From: Pleomorphovibrio marinus
GTDB taxonomy: Bacteria; Bacteroidota; Bacteroidia; Cytophagales; Cyclobacteriaceae
DNA length: 64,000 nucleotides
Assembly (NCBI RefSeq): GCF_003347495.1
Contig: NZ_QCXY01000004.1
Coordinates: forward strand, 434,001 to 498,000
Reading direction: 5' to 3'
A program made the position numbers and the translations under genes. The stretch's first letter is position 1; each line of letters starts with the position of its first letter. The notes under the pieces are model-generated. The model saw only the letters and a list, made by a program, of their open reading frames with translations, searched no databases and was not told the origin of the DNA. Positions 33,890 to 42,422 of the stretch are shown one piece after another.

Positions 33890-33920
33890 CTAAACTACTG
33901 TAAAACCTGCACTTCAGCAA
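33890..33920 (-). promoter_or_regulatory. Possible promoter upstream of the SPOR-exbB operon
   Basis: On the minus strand TTG (33920-33918) is followed after 20 bases by TAGTTTAG (33897-33890), one change from the TAnnTTTG -7 box. The SPOR start is about 29 bases further. This is the only candidate in the 105-base gap. Confidence 0.3.
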
Positions 33921-33966
33921 CAGCGTAGGGAATTAACCCACAGTATATTCTGTAACTCAGTAAATT

Positions 33967-35646
33967 TTAAAATTTAAAGGTTACTCCACCAATTCCCTGA
34001 ATCCCCCTTACCGGGTAATTCCAAAACCTTTGGTAGGATTGGTTGAGCAGGTTGTTGCCAATCGCAAATATGGAAAACCTCGGAGAAACACTATAATCCA
34101 CCTTGGCCTGTAAGTCAAAAATGGGGTTCAATACATCAGTGGTTCCGCTTTCCAAATTCAGCACAGGTATCCCACCCATCACATGGGCATTGGCTTGAAT
34201 TCGCAGCTGCTCCATGGGCTTGAAGGTATTGAAGAGTTTGATCTCCCACTCGGGCATTTGCCAATGGCTTTCTATATCCTCCAAGGTAAACTGGTAGAAA
34301 TCCGCCTTCGCATCCAGTTGGTACCAGTTGTCGAAGCTCCAATTTACAGCTGCATGAAGGTTAATCACTCTGGTCATGTCATCATAGATTAGCTCAAAGC
34401 GGGTGCTGTCAAACTGATGGTTACCATAGAAATGCATATTAGTGAAATTACCATAGCTGATCCCTACTTCATAAGCGAGTTCTCCATCTATGGCTCCTTT
34501 TATCCCCGCATCGATTTTGTAGTTTTGTATGGTGTTTCTTAACTGCGCACTGGGCCCCAAAAATGGATTTTCCCTTATGAATCCATAATAGGTGTTACGT
34601 TGAACATCTCCCACATAATTGGCAAATACCCCAATGGATGGCATGAAATAATAAGCAATTTTTGCCAGGGGAAAAATATGAAAGTCATCGGTTTTATTGG
34701 GTACTATGTCGTTTTCATGAATGACATTTGCACCCACCTTGATGTCCCAGCCATCCTTTATGTAGGCCGCATAGGGCTGAAGCCTGAAGAAATTTCTGTT
34801 AATATCCGTATAAGTGGAATCTGAAGGGGAAGTAAAATACAATTCCGAGCGAATACCACCATGCAGGTTTTCATTGGCCCTAAAGCCCACGTTTGCCTTG
34901 ACCCTGGCTTCATGCTCCCTTGCCAAGTAGTTGTCGTTGAAGAGCCTTAGCCCCACCGTGGCATCAAAGTCAAACACGTCAAGGCGATCTAAGTTACGGA
35001 TTCCCACGTCGCCTTCCACGGTATTAAAGTTTTGCTCGAGATCAAAATCGGTACCCTCAAGGACAGGATTTGCAGAATACCCGTAGAAGTTATACCTGTC
35101 CCTGATATAACCCAGGTCTCCGAAGATTTCGATATTGTCCCTAAAAAGGCTGCCATTTACCCTAACTTCCGTGTGGTCCTCCGCCGAGTTGGCACCGTCT
35201 ACCGGGCCTTCGTAAAACCCCTGGTGCTTGAGTTTCACCCCAAAATTCCTATCCTGGTCCTGGAGGTTGTTAATGTATATTTCTGCTAATGGGGATTGGT
35301 AATTCCCATACCCAAGCTTGGTGAAACTGTGATAGGTTTCCGGAGTAGGCTTGGGAAAATTCCTGACATAAGGCTGCACATCCAACTCAACCGGCCTTAG
35401 GTCGAGGAAAAAATCCTTCACCTGGTAGGTGTAAGAACCTTCACTGCTGACCTCAGGTAGACTGGGGGGCCTTTCAAACACCCGCTGTTGCTGGGGTAGG
35501 CTAAGCACCCTATCCTTACGGATAATAAACTCCGTATCCCTGATTTCTCCCCGCTCCTGGGACCTCCCATCCTGCGCAATCCCCTTCCCCATCACAAGGA
35601 TAAAGGCTGCAAAGGGTAGACAAGTATATAAAACAATCCTCTTCAT
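33967..35646 (-). CDS. Outer-membrane beta-barrel, TonB-receptor-like without plug
   Basis: The protein has 559 residues: Sec signal (about 1-25), a short N-terminal region, then many alternating amphipathic strands and a final GGVTFKF ending in Phe, as expected for BAM-inserted barrels. The C-terminal RFSIFAIGNNLLNQSYQRFWNYP is typical of TonB-dependent receptors, but there is no plug domain or TonB box sequence of the normal kind. It follows the large TPR gene by three bases, so the two are probably functional partners in the envelope. Substrate unknown. Confidence 0.82.
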   Translation of the reverse strand: MKRIVLYTCLPFAAFILVMGKGIAQDGRSQERGEIRDTEFIIRKDRVLSLPQQQRVFERPPSLPEVSSEGSYTYQVKDFFLDLRPVELDVQPYVRNFPKPTPETYHSFTKLGYGNYQSPLAEIYINNLQDQDRNFGVKLKHQGFYEGPVDGANSAEDHTEVRVNGSLFRDNIEIFGDLGYIRDRYNFYGYSANPVLEGTDFDLEQNFNTVEGDVGIRNLDRLDVFDFDATVGLRLFNDNYLAREHEARVKANVGFRANENLHGGIRSELYFTSPSDSTYTDINRNFFRLQPYAAYIKDGWDIKVGANVIHENDIVPNKTDDFHIFPLAKIAYYFMPSIGVFANYVGDVQRNTYYGFIRENPFLGPSAQLRNTIQNYKIDAGIKGAIDGELAYEVGISYGNFTNMHFYGNHQFDSTRFELIYDDMTRVINLHAAVNWSFDNWYQLDAKADFYQFTLEDIESHWQMPEWEIKLFNTFKPMEQLRIQANAHVMGGIPVLNLESGTTDVLNPIFDLQAKVDYSVSPRFSIFAIGNNLLNQSYQRFWNYPVRGIQGIGGVTFKF

Positions 35647-35649
35647 GTG

Positions 35650-38640
35650 TCAATTAATAGTGCTGAGTAAATCCCTAGCCTCTTTTTTCACGGTTTCATT
35701 GGTGGAGTTCTCCACTACTGATTCCAAGGTGGCTTTAGCCTGGAAGGTTTCGTCAAGTTTTAAATAATTCTTCGCCAAAAGGATAAATTGCCTCCCATAC
35801 CAAAGGTCATAAGGGCCAAAGGGCTGGGATAGATCGAAGATGAGGTCATTGGAGGCGGAAAACTGCTCTTTCTCATGCAGGCTGAGTGCCAAGAGGTAAA
35901 GGCCTTCGGCACCCTGCACGGTCTTGAAATCCTCTACCAAAGTCCTAAGGGTGGTTTCTGCTTGCTGCCTATCTCCCTTTGCAATTTGCGCTTTCGCTTT
36001 AATCAATAAAGCCCTCGGGGCAGCGTCCACGGTCACATCACCCAATCCCCTCACTTTGTCGGCATAAAATATCGCGGAATCATACTTCGAAGTTTCCTGG
36101 TAAGAGGTCATCAACCCGGCAAATGCTTCATATTCCTCCACCTTGTTTCTGGCGTTGTTGGCGGAAGACCTGAGGTAGGGGATAGCTTTGGAGTAGTTAC
36201 CTTTTTCAAATTCAATTTGGGCAATACGCTGCCTTGCCCGGTTTCTCAATCCCACATCTTTGGCCTTCTCCGCTTCGTAGAAATAGGGAAGTGCTTTTTC
36301 CTTATCTTCCAATCGGTTATGGGCATCTCCAATAAAAAACTTGGCCTCACTGGATTGGGCCACCTCGGGATAGCTGCGGACAAAATTTTCGAAAGCCTGT
36401 ATCGCCTGCTTATAGGATTCGTTAAAAAAGAGGTTTTTGGCAGATTCAAACTCCAAGTTCTGCAAACTGCTGCTTCCAGGGTTTGACTTTTTATAATTAG
36501 CCAGGTAATTGGAAAACTCCCCTGCCCTGCCCTGAAGGGTCAAGCTCTCTTGCAAACCCACGACAGCTGCATCCACGTTGCTGGCATTTGGGTGTTTATC
36601 CAATATGGCCTTGTAGTCTTCTACAGCAAGGCCATATTCTTGAAGGGAATAGTTGGCAACCGCCCTACCCTCCAATGCATAAGGGAGAAAGGGGCTGTCG
36701 GCTCTGTTGTCTATGAGTAAAGTGAAACCCTGCCTTGCTTCCCGATAATTGGTTTCCTCCATATTAATCTGGGCCTTTTGGAAAAGGGCATCCTCGTAAT
36801 ACCTGCTGGATTTAAACCCGTTGATCACCATATTCAATTGCTCAATGGCCTCGTTGTTCCTGTTTTCGAAATTGTGGATGACCCCTGACCTGAAATAGGC
36901 ATAATCCGTGGCCGGGTTATTTTCGTTTATGGCCCTATTGAAGGCCGCCAGCGACTGGTCAAATTTCTTCTGTACATAATACACGTCACCCAGCCTGATC
37001 AAGGCATCCGCATACTGTTCCCTGTCCCTGTCATTTCCTCTCTTGTCCACATAAGCTTTGAATTGATTCTCTGCCTTGACATATTGTTCGGTATTAAAAT
37101 AGGCATAACCCAAGCCATAATGCGTTTTCAGAAGATTGGGGTCCTGTGGAGAAGGCTTGAGGTTGATGACCCCCTCATAAGCTTTAATGGCCTCTTGAAG
37201 TTTCCCTTCTGCCGCCAATGTCTCCCCCTTCCAATATTGAGCCTGTACGTGCAAACTTTTGTCTATGGGATAGGTCTGGGATTTGCTGAGAAACTGCAAT
37301 GCCTGGGCGTATTTTTGGTCCCTGTAATAAACCATGGCCTGGTAGAAAGCCACCTTTTGGTAGGCTCCTTTTATCCTTTCGGACATGTTGGCCATACGCT
37401 CCATATGTTCTATGGCACGGAGGTAGTTGTTGGTATTGATCAGCGCATCGCTTAGCAGGGTTTCGGCCTCCTTATAGTGAGCACCCGATGGATAATTGTC
37501 CAGATAGGTGTCCAATGCCACCACAGCGTCCTGAAAGCTCCCCCGTTCTAGGTTTACCTTTGCATAGTTAAAGAGGGCCTCTTCTTTAATTTGTGGATCG
37601 TGATCCTGTTTGAAGGCCGTGCTGAAGCTGTTGGAGGCAAACTGGGGATTGTTTAACTTCACGTAGCTGTGCCCCAGATAATAACTTGAGACCTGACCAA
37701 GGCGGTCGTTTTCCAATGCCACTTCCTTGAAAAAATTGGTGGCTTCGGAATACTTGCCCACATGATAATGCGCCACACCCGCTTTGTATTGTTGTTCCCT
37801 GTTCAGTTTGCCCTTTTTGGCTTTTACATAAGCATCGTAGTAAAAAGCCGCCTGTTCATGGTTCCTCTTTTCAAAATATGCCTCTGCAAGCAGTAACTGG
37901 ATCCCCTCTCTTTTTTCCAAGCCAGAACGGGTAAGGATATTGGGGGCATACGCAATCAAATCATCAAAATCCTCCTGCCGGTAATAAATGGAAGCAAGCA
38001 TATAGGGCACCTTTCCTGCATATTCCCTTGATTTTTCAGCTTCCTTAAAATCCCTGATCGCCTTCGCGTCTTCCTTCTGCTGCATATATACATATCCTGC
38101 ATAATAATAGGAATCCGCAAGGTAGGAACTCCTGTACCTCTTGGCCTGTTCCAAAAACCCAATGGCTTGCTGGTAGTTTTTAAGCTGGAAAAAGGAATAA
38201 CCGGTTTTAAAAAGCATCTCGGCCCTTTCCTCGGCATACAGGTTCTCCAGTTCCGTACGCTGATAGGCCTCAATGGCTTTTCGGTAATTCCTTTCCAGGA
38301 AATAGTGGTTACCTAAGGTCAATGCAGCCTCGTTTTTCAGGGTGGCGAAGGGGTTTTCCAGCACAAACTTTTCCAGCAGTACAGGCCCATCCGGGTTTTC
38401 CAGTTTCAATGCAGAGGCAGCAAGATAAAAATCCGCCTCCACCCGCCTATTTTCCGACAGGCCGGCTTTTTCCAATCTTTCAAAGCTAATTTTGGAGGCC
38501 GCAAACTGCTCTTTCTCATAGAGCTCCAAGGCGTCCTGAAACTGCTTTTCTTCTTCCTGCTGATACAGGGTGGACTGGGCTTCCCCGCTCAACCAACAAG
38601 TAAAGGCCAAAAAAAAGGCCAAAATTTTCTTCATGTGCAT
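35650..38640 (-). CDS. Large periplasmic tetratricopeptide-repeat protein
   Basis: The protein has 996 residues with a Sec signal; the Met at 38634 (third residue) gives a slightly better one (MKKILAFFLAF). Almost the whole chain is TPR units of about 34 residues with the usual A/G-8 and Y-type spacing (for example AIEAYQRTELENLYAEE, YAYFRSGVIHNFENRN); at least 20 are visible. Such scaffolds hold protein partners. It is between holA and an outer-membrane barrel gene, with gaps of eight and three bases. A role in envelope biogenesis or gliding-type machinery is possible but not shown. Confidence 0.9.
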   Translation of the reverse strand: MHMKKILAFFLAFTCWLSGEAQSTLYQQEEEKQFQDALELYEKEQFAASKISFERLEKAGLSENRRVEADFYLAASALKLENPDGPVLLEKFVLENPFATLKNEAALTLGNHYFLERNYRKAIEAYQRTELENLYAEERAEMLFKTGYSFFQLKNYQQAIGFLEQAKRYRSSYLADSYYYAGYVYMQQKEDAKAIRDFKEAEKSREYAGKVPYMLASIYYRQEDFDDLIAYAPNILTRSGLEKREGIQLLLAEAYFEKRNHEQAAFYYDAYVKAKKGKLNREQQYKAGVAHYHVGKYSEATNFFKEVALENDRLGQVSSYYLGHSYVKLNNPQFASNSFSTAFKQDHDPQIKEEALFNYAKVNLERGSFQDAVVALDTYLDNYPSGAHYKEAETLLSDALINTNNYLRAIEHMERMANMSERIKGAYQKVAFYQAMVYYRDQKYAQALQFLSKSQTYPIDKSLHVQAQYWKGETLAAEGKLQEAIKAYEGVINLKPSPQDPNLLKTHYGLGYAYFNTEQYVKAENQFKAYVDKRGNDRDREQYADALIRLGDVYYVQKKFDQSLAAFNRAINENNPATDYAYFRSGVIHNFENRNNEAIEQLNMVINGFKSSRYYEDALFQKAQINMEETNYREARQGFTLLIDNRADSPFLPYALEGRAVANYSLQEYGLAVEDYKAILDKHPNASNVDAAVVGLQESLTLQGRAGEFSNYLANYKKSNPGSSSLQNLEFESAKNLFFNESYKQAIQAFENFVRSYPEVAQSSEAKFFIGDAHNRLEDKEKALPYFYEAEKAKDVGLRNRARQRIAQIEFEKGNYSKAIPYLRSSANNARNKVEEYEAFAGLMTSYQETSKYDSAIFYADKVRGLGDVTVDAAPRALLIKAKAQIAKGDRQQAETTLRTLVEDFKTVQGAEGLYLLALSLHEKEQFSASNDLIFDLSQPFGPYDLWYGRQFILLAKNYLKLDETFQAKATLESVVENSTNETVKKEARDLLSTIN

Positions 38641-38648
38641 CCCTCAGC

Positions 38649-39668
38649 TTAGTGCAGTATCTTGAATATCAACTCTTTTAAGGTTTCGTGCTCTTCCATG
38701 TTGGAATCCACACCTTTTGAACGTAAATCCGCTTCTTTTAAATATCCCACAATATCAATAATCTTGCCCAATTTATAGACTTTAGCAGCCGCAAGGTACT
38801 CTTTTACAAAGAAAGGATTAACCTTAAGCAGTCCAGCAAGGTCCCTTTCTGGCAGGTTCTTATTGGCATGTACCAATAAGATTCGTGTGAAATGGAGGTA
38901 GAAAAGCCCCAACAGGGGGTGAATTGGGTTGGCTTTTGGGTTTTGCCCAAAATACCGGATGATCTTATTGGCTTTGAGCACATCTTTAAAGCTCAGGGCC
39001 TTTGTCAGTTCAAAGCTGTTGTAATCCTTGCTGATGCCCACATACTTCTGGATATGGTCGGTATTTATCTCCGCCGGTTCTGGGAAATTGATCAGCATTT
39101 TGTCAATTTCGTTGGTCAACACCTCCAGGTTGTTTCCGATCGATTCGGCCAATACCTGACAGGCCCTGGCATCTATGGTGAATCCCTTTTCCTTTATGTA
39201 TCCTTCGATATAGGGACCCAATTTGTATTCAGGGACTTTTTCGGCATTCACCACTATGGCTTTTGCATCCAGCTCCTTGCCCAACTTTTTCCGCTTGTCC
39301 AGGCTCTTATATTTATGCGCAAAGACCAATATGGTACTGGGCAATGGGTTGTTGAGGTACCCCATTAAAAGGTTGGCACCCTCCTCCTTGCCCAGATCGG
39401 GAATATTTTGGGCCTCCTTTACGATGACCAGTTGCCGGTCTGCCATCATGGGAAAGCGCTTGGCATTGTTGAGGATTTGGCTGACGGTCACATCCTTCCC
39501 GTACATCAAAATTTGGTTAAAACCCCTATCCTGGGGGGGTAGGGCATTTTCCTCTATGTACCGAGTGATTTTGTCGATAAAGAAGGGCTCCTCCCCTTGC
39601 AGAAAATAAATGGGGGAAAACTTGCCCGACTTGAGTTCCTTCAGGATGGTTTCCGGTTTGCTGGCCAT
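38649..39668 (-). CDS. holA: DNA polymerase III subunit delta
   Basis: I take the Met at 39668; the eight residues upstream are not typical. The protein has 339 residues. FSPIYFLQGEEPFFIDKIT near the start, DRQLVIVKEAQ, and the LKSLVFKSLSFKDVLKANKII-like helical part (here TKALSFKDVLKANK) fit the HolA family. Delta opens the sliding clamp during replication. It is eight bases upstream of the TPR gene, so a housekeeping promoter probably drives the TPR and barrel genes as well. Confidence 0.93.
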   Translation of the reverse strand: MASKPETILKELKSGKFSPIYFLQGEEPFFIDKITRYIEENALPPQDRGFNQILMYGKDVTVSQILNNAKRFPMMADRQLVIVKEAQNIPDLGKEEGANLLMGYLNNPLPSTILVFAHKYKSLDKRKKLGKELDAKAIVVNAEKVPEYKLGPYIEGYIKEKGFTIDARACQVLAESIGNNLEVLTNEIDKMLINFPEPAEINTDHIQKYVGISKDYNSFELTKALSFKDVLKANKIIRYFGQNPKANPIHPLLGLFYLHFTRILLVHANKNLPERDLAGLLKVNPFFVKEYLAAAKVYKLGKIIDIVGYLKEADLRSKGVDSNMEEHETLKELIFKILH

Positions 39669-39801
39669 GTAAAAGCTGTTTCTATGCCCCAAATATAGAA
39701 AGAATTTGAGCTATAAAAACTTCAAAGGCGGAAAAGGGAATGATAAGGATTGGATACTATTTGCCTAACACACTTTTCATCGCTTGCTTAGAATTAGGCA
39801 T

Positions 39802-39830
39802 AAAAAAAACTATGAAACATCGTTCCATAG
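39802..39830 (-). terminator. Strong Rho-independent terminator of the tRNA-like RNA
   Basis: On the minus strand CTATGGAAC (39830-39822), a three-base loop, and GTTTCATAG (39818-39810) form a nine-pair stem followed by eight T residues (39809-39802). It lies 36 bases downstream of the tRNA-like RNA and before holA, so it ends that transcript. Confidence 0.85.
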
Positions 39831-39865
39831 CTTTAGTCAATTAACTATAAACCCAAAATAACCTG

Positions 39866-40002
39866 CTGTAGGAGAAGGATTCGAACCTCCAAGGGGCAGT
39901 TAGGCGACACACGAGCTCGCTATGTGCTTTATACCGTCCCGAACTAACGGGATCCCCACCCCCGAGACCGGAGGGCATGTTTACCAATTTCATCATCCTA
40001 CA
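39866..40002 (-). ncRNA. tRNA-like RNA with a giant variable region
   Basis: Seven acceptor pairs are perfect (TGTAGGA at 40002-39996 with TCCTACA at 39873-39867). The D arm (ATG, loop with TTGG, CAT) matches leucine-type tRNAs. A five-pair stem (39975-39971 with 39963-39959) closes a seven-base loop CGGTCTC, which lacks the universal U33; the triplet in anticodon position is GTC. A normal T arm (GGAGG, TTCGAAT, CCTTC) is at 39890-39874. Between anticodon and T arms lie 68 bases in place of 4-20, with three nested complementary pairs (GGGG/CCCC, GTTAG/CTAAC, GCACA/TGTGT). CCA is not encoded. It has a likely promoter and a strong terminator. It may be a non-canonical tRNA or a tRNA-derived regulatory RNA. 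Confidence 0.7.
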
Positions 40003-40035
40003 AGATGTAAAGACCTTTTGTCTTTGTTGATGATT

Positions 40036-40043
40036 CAAAATTA
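40036..40043 (-). promoter_or_regulatory. TAATTTTG -7 box upstream of the tRNA-like RNA
   Basis: On the minus strand the exact Bacteroidota -7 consensus TAnnTTTG occurs as TAATTTTG. It is about 34 bases upstream of the mature 5' end, leaving room for a short leader removed by RNase P. A clear -33 TTTG is not seen, so the call is moderate. Confidence 0.4.
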
Positions 40044-40130
40044 ATAAAAGAAAGGTATTATTAAAAATATTTCAGTAAAAAAATTATTTATTTACAGTAT
40101 TTTTATCTTAAAGCAATTTTTATTAACGAT

Positions 40131-40873
40131 TCAGTAATTTACATATCTCCAGGTTCTGGTTTTTGGGTTTTTTGTTAATAGGTTTTTGGTGAATTTCGAG
40201 ACTTCCACGTGTAAGCGGAGCCTTGTCGCTGAACTCCTCCCCTGTCTCTCTGTCCAGCAGGCCTTGCGATGAAGACACCTGCCGTTCGACTTGTCCAGTA
40301 CATAGTCAAGGAGGGAGATGCAGTACACCCCCTAAACACTCCTAGGTCTGGGCTGCCTTTTTTCCAAACCGGCGGGTTTGATCACTGAATCCACTTTGTG
40401 CCTCATATTTCTTTGGGTTGGTTGAAACTTCCATTGACCTTTAATGAGGCTATCAAGGGGATTTTATATCTTTCCTTTCTTACTTTTTGGCTTGATCCAA
40501 AAAGTAACAAAAAAATCAAGCCAGAAAAAAGCTGCCCTACGCATAGCCCAGCCGCACCCCCGCATTTCTGGCAGCCCACCACGCGGGAAAGTATATCATT
40601 TCCACCGTTTGAAGTTTTGTGCACGAATGAGATATCGTTTATTAGAAAAGATCAATTTTCTTCGAAAAAAAACAATACTGGGGAAAACTTTCTTTTTCCC
40701 GTAAAAACTTCGCAACCCTCTCTAAGTCACTTATTCTCTCAGGCTCAATGTTCAGTATCGAAGATACAAATACTACCGGGTACTCAAATCAAAAACGTCC
40801 TGGCCTCCTCGCCGATGAGCTTTTTAAAACTAAAGTCCGTGAATGGTTTGATGTTCAGCGACGTGACTTCCAT
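40131..40873 (-). pseudogene. Decayed Rpn-family nuclease/transposase
   Basis: An N-terminal piece (ATG 40873; NIKPFTDFSFKKLIGEEA, then stop at 40784) matches the start of Rpn proteins such as the intact copy at 42.4 kb. A second piece at 40328-40131 gives VYCISLLDYVLDKSNG, then LLDRETGEEFSDK and KFTKN in alternating frames, which is the core of the same family. About 455 bases between the pieces are replaced by AT-rich sequence with a dispersed element (a GGCTTGATCCAAAAAG hairpin near 40489-40510). The C-terminal third is missing. Clearly non-functional. Confidence 0.75.
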
Positions 40874-41209
40874 TTACTAAAAATAGGGTATTTTTTATTG
40901 CAGTGGTGTTCCAGTGGGGAATTTTTGTGCCCCTCAAAATACCATGTGAACGGGGTTCAACCACGCCATGGTTGGGGGGTGGCTCCTTGGCTGCATATAT
41001 TGATTTTTGATATCTTCCCCAATGAACATTCTCCCATTTTTAATATACTTCCATATCCATCCACCCACCCCGTGGCAGTCAGGTTCGAGGCATCTATGGA
41101 CGAGTCTGAAATGCAGATTTCACCCGATAACAATGTCCCTTTCCCTCAAGGTGGGAGCTGGGATGAAGGCAAACACTTATCCCAGTTCTGCAATCATAAC
41201 CTCTGTCCC
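40874..41209. other. Non-coding stretch upstream of two pseudogenes
   Basis: This 336-base stretch lies between the decayed Rpn gene and the frameshifted Uma2 gene. Long plus-strand frames cross it but have no family resemblance and overlap the pseudogenes. I see no RNA gene or strong hairpin here. Confidence 0.4.
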
Positions 41210-41832
41210 CTATACCGGATCTTTGAAAAGTTCTTCCATATCCAATTGGAAGCCGGGAATGCATTGTGAACGCACAATGTCCCCCAGCGTAAAAAGCCTG
41301 GAAGGGACATATTTTTTTTCGGATAAGGTATAAACCAAAAGGGTTTGCTCATCGGGATGAATGATCCAGTATTCCAGCACGCCACTTTCTTCATACACTT
41401 CATATTTGTCTTGAAGATCCTTCTTGTTATTACCAGGGGAGAGTATCTCCACGATCAGGTCCGGAGCCCCGATGCATCCGGCATCGTCCAGCTTACTCCA
41501 GTCACAGATCACGCAGATGTCTGGCTGGACCACGGTGTAGATGTTTTCATTCTTTTTTGAATGTATAGGCAGGCGGACATCGAAGGGAGCCGAATAAGCT
41601 TCGCAAGGCTTACCCTTAAGTAGGTTATAAAAATTCCGGAAACGACTAAAGAAATTTTTTGATGTTTTCTTGTAGGCGCAGCCGCCATTTTATACACCTT
41701 CCCCCTGATCAGCTCCACCATCTCATCGATCTCCCAGGTCAGGTAATCGGCGTAGGAATATTTACCATATTTGGTAAATGGTTCTTCAACTTGGTTCAGA
41801 GGCGTTTTCGGATTGTCTTTTTTGGAATCCAT
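41210..41832 (-). pseudogene. Uma2-family endonuclease, single frameshift
   Basis: Two overlapping frames join into one Uma2 (DUF820) protein of about 205 residues. The first part has YADYLTWEIDEMVELIRGKVYKMAAAPTRKHQ. A frame change in the A/T-rich run near 41650 leads to SRFRNFYNLLKGKPCEAYSAPFDVRL, then VVQPDICVICD and GAPDLIVEILSPGN, the acidic nuclease motifs of the PD-(D/E)XK core. All key residues are still present on the two sides. One base change would restore it, so it is either recently inactivated or a sequencing artefact. Uma2 proteins are common orphan genes of unknown role. Confidence 0.85.
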
Positions 41833-41851
41833 ATCATTAAGTTAAAGAAAA

Positions 41852-41912
41852 AGATGCGGATTTCAAATCCGCTTTATCTGTACTCGGAATTGCAGATTCC
41901 GAGTAGCGGGTT
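41852..41912. repeat. REP-like palindrome pair
   Basis: GCGGATTTCAAATCCGC and ACTCGGAATTGCAGATTCCGAGT are two adjacent palindromes. The same pair in the same order ends the duplicated blocks at 42.24 and 45.66 kb and a looser version occurs near 10.63 kb. Confidence 0.75.
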
Positions 41913-41928
41913 CCAACCACGGATGAAG

Positions 41929-42341
41929 AGACCACGGCAGTGGTCAAACCCCATTAGCCCTGGGTGGAAACCCAGGGAAATGAGCAAAACACGACCCCTC
42001 GAACCCAGGCAGGGGTTCAACTCAAAAGAACATGATCACTGAAAGGAACAAATTTAAAAAGCCCGTAACACGATTTCGGGCTGTTAAAATTATTTCATTA
42101 ATTTTTTGCTTCGGATTGGCGATATGTTCCCCCTCCTTGTTTCGACCACCCCCTTTTTCCCCCTCCTAAAACAGGAGGGGGAGATATCGAAATGGTGCTT
42201 TTCTTTTTGATGGTTGATTAATTCGGTGATGGTGGGTGGCGGATTACAAATCCGCTTTATCTGTACTCGGAATTGCAAATTCCGAGTAGCGGGTTAACCT
42301 TTCTAAAGGACGGTTTAAGAACCGTAAAGAGGTGTAGTCAC
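41929..42341. repeat. Duplicated non-coding block, copy A
   Basis: This 413-base block matches 45338-45873 in the same order. Shared parts are an AGACCACGGCAGTGGTCAAACC start, a GTTTCCACC-type palindrome, AGCCCG...CGGGCT terminator-like hairpin (42060-42082 here), CTCCTAAAACAGGAG hairpin, the CGGATTACAAATCCG/ACTCGGAATT palindromes, and a TTAAGAACCGT...TGTAGTCAC tail. It ends just before the Rpn gene. Copy B ends just before a TA operon. No ORF is conserved between the copies. Confidence 0.9.
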
Positions 42342-42422
42342 TTAAAAACTAGCACATGACATGGAGTAGTCAATAGAATTGTCATGCTTGTTTGGTTCCT
42401 ATTCAACTTATATATTTACCTC

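Noticed and set aside
39866-40002. tmRNA or tRNA with a group I intron
   Set aside because: It is far too short for either, has no tag ORF or pseudoknots that I can see, and the extra bases are in the variable region, not in the anticodon loop.
40398-41333. Several plus-strand frames of 100-170 codons
   Set aside because: They overlap pseudogenes on the other strand, have no recognisable motif and no good start signal.
42060-42082. AGCCCG/CGGGCT hairpin as terminator of a gene
   Set aside because: It is inside a duplicated non-coding block and no gene ends next to it in either copy, so I keep it only as a part of the repeat.
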